From Dasyornis broadbenti (lineage: Eukaryota > Chordata > Aves > Passeriformes > Dasyornithidae): a stretch of 64,000 nt of DNA. The notes under the pieces were generated by a model that was not told the origin of the DNA, ran no database searches, and worked only from the letters and a program-made list of their open reading frames with translations. The position numbers and the translations under genes were made by a program. This document shows, piece after piece, positions 37,772-51,342 of the stretch (its first letter is position 1; each line of letters begins with the position of its first letter). The stretch is taken from NCBI GenBank assembly GCA_013397935.1, contig VZRN01004719.1:1472487-1536486 (forward strand). Reading direction: 5' to 3'.

Positions 37772-37966
37772 AAAACCGTTGCATCTCCCACTGTTTCACG
37801 CCTTACAGATACTTCAAAATTCACGGGTTCTCACAAAGAGAGATTTGATGCCAGTGGGAAAGGAAAAGGCAGAGCTGGCCGAGAAGATCTGGTGGATAAC
37901 TCAGGATATGTATCTGGTTATAAGCATGCAGGCACATACGATCATAAAGTACAAGGAAACAAGTAA
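37772..37966 (+). CDS. TPPP: TPPP last coding exon (C-terminus of p25-alpha domain)
   Basis: The exon opens in phase 0, matching the donor at 25459, and encodes 64 residues before TAA at 37964-37966. They begin KTVASPTVSRLTDTSKF, continue with TGSHKERFDASGKGKGRAGR and DLVDNSGYVSGYKHAGTYD, and end HKVQGNK. This aligns gap-free to human TPPP residues 156-219, including the conserved RLTDT, GSHKERFD and SGYVSGYKHAGTYD motifs. The SPTVSRL segment fits TPPP; TPPP2 and TPPP3 have a different sequence there. The Ser-Pro equivalent to human Ser160 is kept, while the preceding Ser159 is Ala. No frameshift or stop is seen. Confidence 0.97.
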   Translation, partial: KTVASPTVSRLTDTSKFTGSHKERFDASGKGKGRAGREDLVDNSGYVSGYKHAGTYDHKVQGNK

Positions 37967-40900
37967 GGCTGAGGGTTTACAACACAGAGGGGGATAGAGT
38001 ATATATTTGTAAGGATGATGTTATGAGTCCCACATGTTTCGGTTATTGTGAATGTTGAGACTATATTGTCAAGCAGTTGTCTTCAGGAACTGGAACTGAT
38101 TTCAACATCTGCTGAGCTACTTGCAGCACAATGCCACTTCATTACATTCCTCATGCATATATTGGCAAAAATAAATAAATATATAGGTATAAACAATACA
38201 TCATTTTGTTGAGCTTTAGACAAAAAAAAAACCCCAAGCCAACAAACAACAAAGCCAAAGTCAAGAGCAGTTATACCACACTTTGTCAATTCAATCAAAA
38301 TATCTCAAACATTCCTAGATGTCCGGTTGCCCTGATGATTTCAAAGAGAACCTCTTGAGAAGAGGATCTTTTGTAGCATTCTTTCTGAAGAATATCCCAT
38401 TATTTATGCAGTTTCATTTGACTACTGTTTTGGGGGAGGGTTTAAAATGTCTTAAATGGGATCTGGCACTTTTCTTAAAATATTCAACAGTATACTATTG
38501 GGAAGTAAGTGGTAGTAATATACTAGGTGCTAGCCTGTAATTGTCATATACCACTCATGGAAAAACTGAAAAAAAAAAGCTATTTCTAGGACAATATAAA
38601 CTCTAAAGTATTTTATGTCAACAGAAAGAGTTGGAAAATACCAGCCCTTACTTTCCTTCTGTCTATACTTCGTGCTTGTTACTGTGTGTACTGTAGCATG
38701 GTTCTGACTGGCTGGGTTTGGATGGAGTTGTTGTACTAACCTGGCAGGTGAGGAACAAGATATTACTAAGAAAGTGTGTTAAGGATTTTCACAGCCTGTT
38801 TTCAAGTTTGCACTGCCTCACATTGGAAATGAAGGGGCATTAAGCTAATAGTGCTTTAAAATATTGTTTGTGACTAAACACTGCCAATCAGATTGCTGTT
38901 AAATGAATGTTGTGCACATATGTTGGCACATAGTCCCTTTAATCTCTAACATATGTAAAGAAAGCTTATGGCTCCTTGGAATAAGGACATTTACAATTAA
39001 TATCTATGAAATTAGGTGCAATTTGCCCACAAAAAAAATATACCATTATAACTGGGTTCCATTTGATGTTAGATTTGTTTGAAGCCAAGGGCTTTGATTC
39101 TTTGTTTACTCTTGCTGCCAAATGTGGGAGTAATAGTATTTCTGGGAATGGCTTTCCGCTATTACCAGGAGAACCAGTCCCACAGGGTTAATGTATAGGC
39201 AGCTGACTATGACCTGGCTGGAGTCCAGAATGCCAAAAGAAATTAAGTAGAATAAAAATAACTTTTTTTTTTTTAATATTGGTTGAAAGGGAGGGAAAAG
39301 GCCATTCAAATTTTCTGCAAGAGCTGAACAAGAACCCATATGTATTACTCTGATATTCTACAGTTATGAAAGATAGAATGTTCAGTATTCAAAACCAGCT
39401 CTTTGCAGTTCTGCCTTGCTTTCTTTCAAAAAGGGCTCGTGCACTGATTTTCATGTTCAACTCTTAGTAAAGGTTAGTAGATGGATTGCTCTCCCCTGAC
39501 CCGTATCAGAATCCCACTCAGAGTGCATACGTGTAGGTGAGCAGTGTGTGCTGTATGTGCCATGCACATGCACTGGTGAACAGTCTGTATTTGGCCAATG
39601 TATGGAAAAGGAGCACTGGTTTTCAGCCCTTAAACTGTTCATGTTTTGTTCTGCCGACATTGTGTGGTAGCCTGTCTTGTAACTGCCCTCAGTGACCCTT
39701 TGAGCCCAGACGTCAGCCTAAAACTAAAACAACAACAGCAAATAAAAGGCAAGGACTTCCTTGTGGACTAGGAAATCCTTTTCTTTATTTATAATTTATT
39801 TTGGTGTTTGTTTTTAAGAGGGAAGAAAGTTTGCCAAAACTCAGCACATGCTCATGTAAAGATTTAAATGTTTTTTTCCCATGGATGGCTTTGGTTACCT
39901 GGGAAGATTTTAGATGTATGTAAAGATGCTCAGGGTGCAAAGTGTTCAGCTTTGTGATACCTTTCCAAGTGTTACCCAGTGTTCTTGAAGAATGAAGGGT
40001 TATCCACTCCTGTGTTGCACTGGTGACCTGTCACACTCCAAAGCAGAAAATAGCATACTTGATACCATCAGTGGCTAAATTATTCTGGCATGGTAGTAAA
40101 CTGTCTAAACGTAAAGAACCTTCTTTGCTGTCCCTGGTGCCTGTGCACCTGAAGACGGCTCCAGGATAATCCTATTTTTTTAATTAATAAAAAGGCTGAG
40201 CCTCTGACCCTTGATGAATCCTTCAGCTAACTTACAGGCAAAACTAGTGTCCCTGTTTTCCCTTTTGACTTCAAGACTTGACTAATGACTCCCTGGTAAC
40301 TGTAAAGTTCCAGACCCAACCTCACTAAAGGGTGAAGTCCAGCCTACTGCAGAGTCCTGCCAGCACACTGTTGACCTGGCTGTTTGTTGCTAACTATCTG
40401 CCTTGTCTGGCACATCGGGTGACACTTTGGTTTTAGGTACACAAAGGACAGGCTTTCTCAAGTACCCAAACACAGAGTGTCAGTAATGCCAGAACATTGC
40501 CATACAGGAGGAGTGATTAGTTAGGAAGGTTTTAAGGTTTAATTAAGTTTTAAGTTGTTAGTTCAAAGTGAGAGAGACCAGCACACTTACAAGATAGGAG
40601 GCATGCAAGGGAATTGAGAGTACAGACAGATCCAAGCTGACAATGTCTAGAAATTGAGCTACTCTGTTCAGTCATAAAAGGCTGATGGAATGAGCTGAGG
40701 TTCTGCCAGAGTTTACTTTGCATTGCTTGTGCAGTATAAAATCCCTGCCATGAATCAAAGCACTTTATATGGACCTGATGCAAACTTTGAAATTCTTTCA
40801 ATGGCATAGTAAGCTTGGGATCAGAACCTGAGCAGATGGTTCAGATAGCAGTATTTTATTTTGAGGAACGCACTTCTTTGTTTCTTCTTTGTTACTATGA

Positions 40901-43900
40901 TCTAATGGTTTTAAACCTCCAAAGTGGTGCATGAAAAGAAGTCATTCTGATGTGACAGTTACAAAGGAAAGTTGTTGCTGGGAAGATAGTAAGGATTTTT
41001 CTCTTTTACTTTACTTGGTATGCCCCATAATGGCTGTGAATAAAAGCATCTTACACAGCTGTGTATTAGGAGTTCACTACCTACTTAAGCTCTTACTTTT
41101 CCACTAATATTGGTAGGAAATTAAAAGCCTGAATACTTGCTTGATTATTAGCTCCTAAGTTCCAGGCCTGCTTGGGAGTGAGGCAAAGTACATTTTCTTA
41201 TTTATCTGCTATTCTCTCCACTCTCAGGACAATAAGTACAGCTTGTACCTCAAAGATACAGGAAGGGATAGCTAAGGAGGTGCAGGAGATGCCCCATTTT
41301 CAGCCCTTAGAGTGTGGTAGAGCATATTCTCTTCCAGTGCACCATGCTGCAGACTGTAACTAAATGTCATGTCTGAAGTAAGGACATGGGAACCTAATAA
41401 GGTTTATTGTCCTCTCTGTTTTGGGGGGCATCTCAACTCATTCCATCTAAATTTCCAGCCTGATTTTCAGCATCTTGCACTACCTAGCACCGTCTTATGT
41501 GACATCTTCTATAAAACCCTGTTGTTCCTAATTATCTTTGCTTTCATTACTACAGAAGATACTACCAACAGAAATGTGATCAGAAAGTTCAGATAGCTTT
41601 TAGAAATAACTGCCTTAAAGAACAAATTTAAATTTTATTTAAGTACTGTAGCAGTACACAATCCTTACTTGTATGTCTACTGAAGCTTAACCTGACCATC
41701 AAAACTTTTACAAGATTGAGGACAAGAAATAAAAATCCTTACTGAGGCAAATGAATAGTCCTTAAAAATAATTTTCTAAAAATAACATAGATAAAATAAA
41801 ATATGCAGAAGTTAAAAGGGGTTTTCTTATTAGTGCTTGCCTGCTAATTCACTTTAGTCGCTCCATGAGCTTTCGTTGAGAATTTTGCTGAGAGTTTTGC
41901 AGCCATCAATATGGAAATATCAAAACCAGAAATTATTGTCCTGCTCTTTGTGGTTATCAAAGCTATCACAATAGTGTTACTGAGAAGTAGATGTTAAAAA
42001 ACAACATAGTTTCATGAGTCCTATATGAGCAGTTGTCACTAATTGTAATAAAATATTTGGAATCTCAAGGGAAATGTTGAATATTAGACAGTAGCCAAAA
42101 TTTAGTGCCCCCCACCCCTTTTTTTTAAAAACCTATAAGACTTCTTACTTCCTTTTCATTTTGGGAAGGGATAGGGAAATTTCAAAACTACTCACATGTC
42201 ACAGCTTGTGTTTTTCATCAGCATAGAGATGATCTTTTGAAGATATTTTGGATTGAAGTATGTATTTTACTGACCTTACCTAAGTTAAAAGTTCATCTGA
42301 CAATTTTTTAGTATTATACAGAGTTTTGTTGCCAAATTACCACTTCAGTCATCTGTATTTTCCCTCTATTGGCTCAATTAATACTTTTTATGGTAGCTGG
42401 CATTAGGCAGAACAAAAAGGCAAGTGACTACTAGGGGTTTGGCTTGCAAGTGATAGATATCCCAGCCATCTGTAACCATCTGTAGAGAAAATCCTCATGT
42501 ATATTCCTCCAAAACCAAAACTTTGAAGTTGTAATTGATAGGCTTTTTCCTTAAGGCTTTTCATAGTTATAAAATGAATTTTAATTCTTTGTGCCTGCAT
42601 GTGTGATAGTCAAAACACAGCCCTGCCTTCAGTGATGCATGTTTTCTGGGGGCACATGTGTGTCATCCGTGAATAAGAATTCTCTGTTTGCATTGACCAA
42701 GAGCAAATCTTTTACCTTCAAGACAGAGCAAGTGTAACATGTTGCACTGGTACGTGTCCTCTTAACTGACTGTCAGCCTTGCGTGTGTGCCAAAATAACT
42801 ACACCTTTGTGTATGTTGTTTGTAGTGTGAATATTATGTTCTTGGCTCATCACTTAGTTGGTATTAAGTAATGTAATGCACAAGACTTGTGTAGGTTTGT
42901 GTATGTGTACACATACTCTTTGGATCCAGCTTAAGTAGTTAAACTGTATAAATGTTGATTGATGCAAACCTTAAATCTTACTAGGGCCAAGCTCTAGTCC
43001 TGCAGCCAGTGCTGTTCAGCTTGGCTGGTTGGGGACATTGTCATTCTCCCTTCATAGTATGAAGGTAAAGATCTAAGGAGGCTTTTATGATTTTACCTTT
43101 TACCCTGTTCTAACAGAAATCACTCTTCAGCAATTCTAACATAGACTTGGTGTGACAAGAGGAGTTTCTCCATGGTAAGGAAGTAGGAGAGAGAGTTAGG
43201 CTGAAAGCAAGATTTCCTCTGAGTGCTCTCAAGAAATCATTTAAAATTACGCTCTGCATGGGCCCTGAATTTTCCTTTGCCCCAGCTTTATGAAGCAAGT
43301 TGACACTCATGTAAACACAGAGTTGTTTGTCATCTGTTAGTAAGTATGAAATCGTGGTATAATGGGATGGGAACAGGAAACAGGAGTGTTATAAATTGTC
43401 TATGGACTCAAGTCTTGCTTGGATCTTTGTAAAATTAAATACCTGAAGCATAATGACAGCTCTCAAATATGTATGAAATTCTTGAAGTCTGGAGTACCTC
43501 AAACTGATACAGGTGTACCTCCTGTATTTGGAGTGTTTGCCCATAAAATCGCATTTAAACATTCAGTTGCTCATTTTGTGCAACCCCCAAGTGCCCATTT
43601 GGATTATTTAATATAAGCTGGAAATGATGGTCAGGGTTGTTCTTCTTAAGTCTTCAGAATCCTAGAACTGGTAAGAAACCTGTAGTTGCATTCATGCTTG
43701 CTCATTAAACTCAAAACCAATGCTTTTAATGATGTCCCAGCTAAGAATGATGCTTCAGGAAGTAGAAGAATATAGCAGATAGAACCTCCATGTCTTAATT
43801 GTCCAAGTAATTTATTTTGTAGGGAGAAATACCTGTTAATATATTTGGTATTTTTTCATGTTTTTCAGTATATTAACCTTGGTATATTGCTTCAAAAACC

Positions 43901-46204
43901 CTATTGAGAAGTGTATTTCAAAACAAGTTTAAGATAGTACTCTTGGCTTTGTTGTCAGAAAACATTTGAATTGGCTTGTTTCATACAAACTTATTGATCA
44001 TCCACTCAAGGTAGACTTTGGCAAGAGCAAGCCTGATCATAAATAAAAGGCAGAAAAATACAGCCTCTTCGTTAGGCATTCTTGACAGACATTTGCAATT
44101 CTGGTAGTCTGAAACGATTTTTTTTAAAAGTTATCTTTCATATTCATGCACATGTGCACATGCGTCATGCACATAGGCACTACTTGGGGGCATGGATATA
44201 CATGAGGGCAAAACTACAGAAGAGGCTTTTTTTTTTTCTCTTTAAACCTTGCATTTAGAAATTGGCATTGAAATGCCCAACTGACTAACCTGATTTGGAA
44301 AAATGCTAAGCTACTACCATATTCCATTGCAGCTAAACAGCCAATGAATTAATTTTCAAATACAGTTATATAGCATCTCTTTTTTGTGAGTTACTGTAAA
44401 GCTTATGGCACTGTACAAAGTGGGTTTTGATGTAAACATTTGTAAAGGTCTTAAAGATAATGCTCATGATTATTTGCCCTTACCTCCAGCTACCTTTATG
44501 CAAGATTTTTCTATACTTTGCACATTTTTCAGAAAAGATCAGAAACATTAATAAAGTTACACTCAAGTAAATTAAAAATGTGGCCCTAAAAATACACTCA
44601 GTTCATCCATCTTTGCATTTTGATTGGTACCTACATTATAGATGAACAAAAAAATAAGAGAAAAAGATGGCTGTCTGTATCCCCACAGTGCAGAATTATT
44701 TTAAGTTCCAGTTTACATCAGATGAGTTTCTGTATGCTTGCATTTGCTCAAATGCTGTTTTTAAACAAAGTAATTAAATAATGTGAAATAATGCAGCCTG
44801 GGCTCTGTTAAATAGGGTTATATTAATGCAACTGAAATGCTGTGTATGTCTGTAATATTCTTGCTAAATATGTACTAGATCTTTACAAAGGCTTTGTGTA
44901 AAGTCAGTTAACCTACAAACTGGTGTCCTGTATAAAATTGTGTTGGCGAACTACTTTTGTTAGCACTGTAGTGTATGAAAAGGTAAGATCATAGACAAAA
45001 ACAAGTTATAGGGTGCAAAAAAAGTGTATTTGTTTTTAATCTCTGTGCTGGGTTCAGAATATATCAGCTTTGGCATATTCTTTCAGCAGGGAAATTTTTT
45101 GTATAATGCTTGTAATACAAAGTAATTTGTCTTTACATTCTGTAAAGCAGAGAAATGGTCAATGTTGGATAAGTATATTGAAGTTTATTCTTAGCAAGGT
45201 GTTATGTTTCACAGATTTAAATATTAGAGGAGAAATATATATTTATACAGAAGTATAATTTTTGAATGAGATTGATTTTCTTCAGTCATGAACCATTTAT
45301 TTATCCACATTATGCGTTCATTTGCTAGCTTGATCATTAGTCCATGCTGTTCCGACATCCATTTCTAATTCAGTTTAGATGTTCTGATTCTTCATTTGCA
45401 CAAATCTGGATGTGCATGCTGTCAGGACGTGATCATAAATTGTGGAGGCAAAACTGTTTTGTCTTTGATTACCTAGAGCACTAATTAAAATTTAATCGTT
45501 AAGCAGTTGGGATATGGAGAGAGGTCTTGACATAGTCTTCCTTGGAGCACTGTATGATAAAAACCTTTAGTGAAGCTTACTAGTTTTTGTTCTTATTTTC
45601 ATTTGTCTTTTCATCAACCAGGAAGCTGCTGTGTGCTAATAATTACCTGCAATATTTATAATTACAGGCATTGTAAACATTAACATGCAGCTGTACTAGC
45701 CTACTGTGTTCACTGTGAAATTTTCAAGACGGTAAAAATTTTACATGATCATTTAACCTTACAAGTTTACTTTTTTCTCACTAATTTAACACTGAATCTT
45801 GTTTTCATTATTGCAAATGAACAACTTGAGCATAGCATTTCTAAATCTTAACTAAAGTAGATAAACATGTCCTAAGCAAAGATTTTTAACCACTTGATGA
45901 AGGGGGCGAGGCACCATACAGTGCAAAGCACACTGAGTAAAATCTTATCCCCACTGCAGCCAGTGCCAAAATTCTAGCTGGTGTTAGCAAAAATAGAACC
46001 ACCATTACCAAGGGGTTAATATGCTTAGTAACCATGACAAGAGGTTATGGGAGAGCACAACAGTGATTCTCTATTTCCATGTCTTTGTTTCTGTTAATTT
46101 AAAACTACTACTCTTCAATCTTTAAAATAAGTAAAAGAAACTTGAAGGGGGGAATCATATACTACTAGTTTGTACTAGGTTTTTTCAGGAAAAGGAAACA
46201 AATT

Positions 46205-46222
46205 TATATATATATATATATG
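46205..46222. repeat. (TA)n microsatellite
   Basis: A short uninterrupted TA dinucleotide run in the probable TPPP 3' UTR. Confidence 0.85.
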
Positions 46223-46582
46223 CAATATATTTTTACACTGTTTATTAATGCTAGAAAGTATTAAATGTATCACTTTATCTGTGTGAATGTTAAAGTAATG
46301 ACAATGTTATGGATGTTTTAAACCTTTTGAAGTTGTCTTGTTAAATTCTAAACCCACATTAACAATGGAAAAGCTACTTTGTCTGCAACATTATTGTTGA
46401 TGTTTTAGGGAAAAAGTACAAGTTCAGCAGTTGTTTTGATTAGCACTGTAAAAGCTTGGCTTGAAAAGTTATAGTGAAATCCATATTTTTAACACCATTT
46501 CTTTAAAGCATAGCTTCTCATAAAGTACGTTACTGCTGTTGACTGACTGTATAAAATTGTATTTTTAGTTGGTAAAGTGATC

Positions 46583-46588
46583 AATAAA
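46583..46588 (+). terminator. Candidate distal poly(A) signal of TPPP
   Basis: AATAAA followed within 20 bases by the TG-rich TGTGTTACTATGTCAG, a standard arrangement for cleavage and polyadenylation. It ends the repeat-free tract after the TPPP stop codon. Its use is an inference. Confidence 0.4.
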
Positions 46589-46605
46589 TGTGTTACTATG
46601 TCAGT

Positions 46606-49600
46606 TCCGGGATTTGTTGAAGTAAATGGTATTTGCTGATAAACTTTGTAAGTCACAGTTATTCTACAGTTTAGATGTTAATTTAATTGCTGATGAATTT
46701 ATCAATTACATCAAAATGCTCTCTGAACATCCAGCTGTCTGGTTCTGAGCAGAATCTTTTTCTTCTTTATCATTTATTTTCCTAGTTTGAATAATGACTA
46801 AAGCTGACCACTAATATTTTGAGAATTCTAAAATGATGCTTGAATAGCCATGATAATGGTCATCCACCAAATGAGATCTATCAGAGATGAAACAACTTGT
46901 TCTTAACTAGCTACCTAAGGTAGATTGATCCTCAGTGCAAAAGCCTGAGTTACTTCCCTCACCTTCTCTAAGTGGTGTTGAAAGTATTTTACTTGTAAGG
47001 AAAGTCATTTGCTTCACAGAACATTGTTTTAGTGACGTTACATCCAAAAGCACATTTGGATGTTTCATTTATAAATAACAGCTTTATTCAAGAAACAAAA
47101 GATTGAAGTATTTAATTTAACTCAGTCATAATAGCATAATTAATAATGTGACAATAAAAAAACAAGTCACAGTGCTGCTCAGGAAGTGTTGCAGTCAATT
47201 ATCAATTTGTCAATCCAGTGATTAGCAACTTCAAGGAAAGATAACTAGACAGCTTACAGTTACCCTGTCTCTTTTCCAGTTGTTCTCAAGCTGGAAATGA
47301 TACTCCTTGTTTTCACACTCTAGACAACCATCTTTAGAACTGCCTTTTAAGTGAAATCTAATACAGCTGTGTCCTGAGATAGCTTTTCTTCCTGCACAGA
47401 GACCATGTACTGTCCCCTCCTGTACTCCTTTTAACTCTCAACATGTATGGTTATTGAAACTGTAAAAAATATAGTGAAGCAGAACCTGTAGGAAAAATCA
47501 GTATTTTTCTTTACCATTCAAAAAGCCTTTGAGATAGGGGAAGATAGAACTCTTCTGCCCTATGGGAATATAAGACACTAAGATCTGTATTTTCAAAAGA
47601 GTTAAGGATTTTTTATTATTTTTCTGTGGGGCTGCTAGAAATGCCCACTTACCCATACACACTACTTACACATCATGACTTTAAAATGAGAAATAAACCC
47701 CTTCTGCTAGCATATGTTCTCTTTATTCCAGGAATACAATTATTTGGGCTAGTTTTCAGGCTTTGTAGCTACTCTTGCAATAACTACACACTTGTGCTCT
47801 CATGTCTATACGTCACGTGCAGGCTGATCTTTCCTGGTTCTATCAGCTGTTCTACCACAGCCGGGACTGCATGGAGGGAGGTGTGGAGGCAAATAAAGGC
47901 TATCTCTGCCACATCTAAGTCTTCAGGGGACTTAACCCAGTCTTCTAGTTAGCCTTTTTTTCATTTACTCAGCTTTCTGTTTAACTCACTGCACCTATTT
48001 ATTAATAACGTAAACTAACCTAGGCACATTTAAAGTTCATGTACTTATTGATAAGTATTCATTAGATCCACTCTCAGTCATCTCTTCTCCACAACAACAG
48101 TGAATATGTATGGAAGGAACCAAAGGCAGGGATGTAGGTGGTCTGGGGAGGAACAAGCACAGGAAAAGAGAGGGATAAGGGGGCTTGTCCCTGCTCTGTG
48201 CAGTTATTTGATTATGCCCTGGACCTCCTAAGTTCCAGATGCCCTGTCTTATTAAATTTAATTTCTAAGTATTTTCTTGAGTGAGGGAATTCTCTGTTCT
48301 GTGTATATATGTGCTTACGGAGGTCTAATTGCTACCAGCTAGAGTCAGACTATGGGTCACAATAGCCAGTGTTTCCTGTGGTGCCAGCAACGAGAGTGGA
48401 GACTGAGGGTGACAGGAACCTGTATGCCTGTGGTGCCAGCAGCTGGGCCAAGTGAGGGCGTGCCTAGCACCATTTGGCTGCCAGCAGGTACCAAGCTGAA
48501 TCTAGACAGCAAGCAGGGGCTTTAGCATCAGTTACCAAAGCATTCCTAAGACTGGTCCAGATGTGTGTATGTCTCTGAGACAGCTGGAAGCACATACCAA
48601 AGGGAGCAGGCAGTCCAGAACAACTACTGGGAAGGCTACAAGGTCTGATGGTGTCTGTCCCTACACAGGAAATTATAGAATCTGGGATAGTTACTCAGCT
48701 GGCAGCACACCTAATCCCAGTTACTCAAGGGATCCAGTGTGTGTTGATCTGCATTAGGTGGGAGGGGAATGATGACACAGGATGGTACCAGCAGATGGAA
48801 GTATAGCTGTGATCTTTGTAGACTTGCATGTCCAGATTCCAGCAGCAGGACAAAATAGGGATCCAGGCACTAGCAGTTGGATAGGCTGCCTGGAGGGAAT
48901 CACATTAAATTTTTCCTACTAGCAGCTCTTCATCCTGGTCAGCCATAGACAGGTCATTGGAACCGATTTTGGTTTTGTTGGTGATGCTGGCTTTGGTTTT
49001 TTAAGTGTGGAGGGTTTCTGTCTGTGTCCATCAACACTACTATCATGAAACAACTTTGCCTTCTTTCCAGTGCTACTCACATCTGTTGTTGCCTGTAGCA
49101 TTACAAAAACGTTGATTTGTTGTGTTTCTTAACTGATAATAGCTCCTGTTAAATTGCTTAAATGGAGTCTCAAGGCATGTGCATGTCTGCTAAATCTTAA
49201 TAGAAATTAAAGTTCTTTACATTAAAACAATTCAGGCAACTAATTTTGTTCATTTCCCCAGCTAAATTAAATTAAAGTATTGCCTTTCAGTAGTATTTTG
49301 GTGGGTTTATTCTATTTTAGTGCTACTAATCTGAACTTTTACTACAAAGCAAACTCTTTAAAGGAACATTTCTTGTAAGTTTCTTAGTGGAAAAAATTCT
49401 TGTAGTTATACATTGACATTTATTCAGTGAGAGCAGGTTTCATATGTTGATGTCACTGGATCAGATGGAGTATAAAAGATGAAAAATTTTTAATATAAGA
49501 TTAAAATTTCTTATATCTTTATATGTATAGCATATCAATAGATATATATATACATATTAAAAAATAGGTATAAAATACTTCCCATTATTTGAAATTCCAT

Positions 49601-51240
49601 CTCTGTTATTATGCACTGTCACCAGTATGAACTGATGTTGTACGTTAATTTTGGGATCCTGCTGTAGCTAATTGCCATGACACAGGCATCCTGAAGGATG
49701 TAATCTTCTTTTACTTAAGTAAATCTTGTCTTTCTTAAAGTAGCATCACAGCATTTTGTCCTGTGTGCAGTCTGCTTGTTATCACCTTCTCATTCTCGTT
49801 CTCATAAACAGCACTTGACAATGGCTTTCATGCTGAGCCATGTCTCATTCTGCTTTTGTCTATTTCTTGTCTGTCTGCCCTGTCATGTCCCAACCTAAGG
49901 GGAAGGAAGCACCCAAGATTTGTAAAAGCTTGTAGTCTACAGGAATGACAAAAGTCAGAGGGCCCACAGTTTTATTAGTATATTACACACTTAGCATGGA
50001 AATTGATATGTTAGTCCCTGACCTACTCTGTAAGCCAGCAGTGAGTTTTGGGTAAAGGGGTAGGGTCAGAGGGAAGAGAATAAAGAAGAGATGAGCTAAA
50101 GAGGGGCAGAGAAAGAGAGAGAGATCATCTGTCCAGCTGATGGGATGTGCAGAGTCCTGAGGGTACATGCCTGGGCTTGATGGGAGTACCTTTTTACAGA
50201 TAAGTTTTGCCTGCCCTGAGGACAAGTTTCTCATTGTCTATGCAAATTAGTTATCATTTGCAGTCTGTTCTTTCAGACCTATCTGGAGATGGGTTGGAAG
50301 GCTACAGGGGACTTGAATGGTCTCATATCATCCTGCTAGATTGGCCCTTGGTTGACAGTTCATGCCTGTTTCTTCACTGATGCTGTCTTTTGTTTGTTGT
50401 GCCTCCAGGGACTAGAACAAGGATGTTTGTCCCTGCCCTACCTCTACATGGTCCTCTTCTCCAATCAAATCTTGTTTTTGGAACAAACCACCTTGTCTGG
50501 CTTCATGGTTGTGCAGTTATTGGTGTTTGAGACACATTAGCGCCTTATCATCTGGGCTTCTACATACTCTTGGGCCATAGCTTGATCTCATTTAAACATC
50601 ACCTGAGATAATTTTGGACCAAGTGGTGTTTCGAATTCTTTTTAGAAGTAATATGAGATTGTCTTTAAAATTTCATTTTAACGCAAATTTTTATTTCTCT
50701 GCAGAAGGCAGACCATATAGCAACTCCTATTTTAATTACTGGATAAGTAGCTGTTTTAGTCAGATATTTTACACCAACCAGAATGCCATTAATTATGATT
50801 ATTGATGCCATATGTTAAAGTGAGAACACTCTATGATGTTACTAAACACAACTGGATGTTGAACAGAAAGGCATGAATTAAGACATATTTGTGATGAATT
50901 AAGATGTATTTTTTCACCAGACAAAGTAATGGCGTTGTGAGTTTTCTTTTTGGAAACAAGCAGATCATGTACTTCATGGATCTGTGAAAGGCTAAATCTT
51001 TGTCAGCATATTAAAAATAATCCAGTAGGTGGTGCACAAGGCATAGAGGAGACAAGCAGTGCTCTGGAGACTTAACTGCCACCTAGAAACTGTTTTCAAT
51101 TAAAGAAAGAATCTGTCACAAAGAATTAGAAGTAACTCCAAAATTAAGTTTAAAATCGTTGATGTAAAACCTCAATGAGAAGTCCAGGGTATGAGCAACT
51201 TTAACTTCGTCAATGAAAGTCTTCTTGCACTTCTATGCAG
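46606..51240. other. Intergenic sequence with a possible old repeat at about 48340-48890
   Basis: No exon recognised. Around 48370-48500 the phrase GTGGTGCCAGCA occurs twice about 50 bases apart, and the sequence becomes more GC-rich and patchy, like an old LTR or LINE 5' region, but I cannot assign a family. Open frames here (up to 108 codons) look like chance. Confidence 0.35.
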
Positions 51241-51342
51241 ATTCAATGACTACATCTGGAAGAAAACCAAATCTTACCGCTAAAAAGACAAAACCTTTTG
51301 TCCCAAAGCCTGCACAGTATGATATTGCTAGAGTAGAGCAGG
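51241..51342 (+). CDS. Exon of an unrecognised small gene (probable start exon)
   Basis: A 102-bp exon between a good acceptor (CTTCTATGCAG ending at 51240) and a strong donor (CAGG|GTGAGT at 51343). Only one of three frames is open. It has an ATG at 51246-51248 and then 32 codons, reading MTTSGRKPNLTAKKTK and FVPKPAQYDIARVEQ, and leaves one base of the next codon (phase 1). The exon at 55539 supplies the missing two bases in its only open frame, which is strong support for a real gene. The peptide is basic (many Lys) and probably disordered. An upstream coding exon is possible because the frame stays open to the acceptor. I do not recognise the family. Confidence 0.6.

Larger units (their letters stand above)
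37967..46605 (+). other. Probable long TPPP 3' untranslated region
   Basis: An AT-rich tract with no convincing coding exon and almost no recognisable repeat follows the stop codon. The absence of transposons over ~8.6 kb contrasts with the introns and suits transcribed, constrained 3' UTR. Mammalian TPPP mRNAs also have several kilobases of 3' UTR. Other AATAAA hexamers at 38170, 39741 and 40186 could give shorter forms. The extent is inferred, not seen. Confidence 0.45.
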
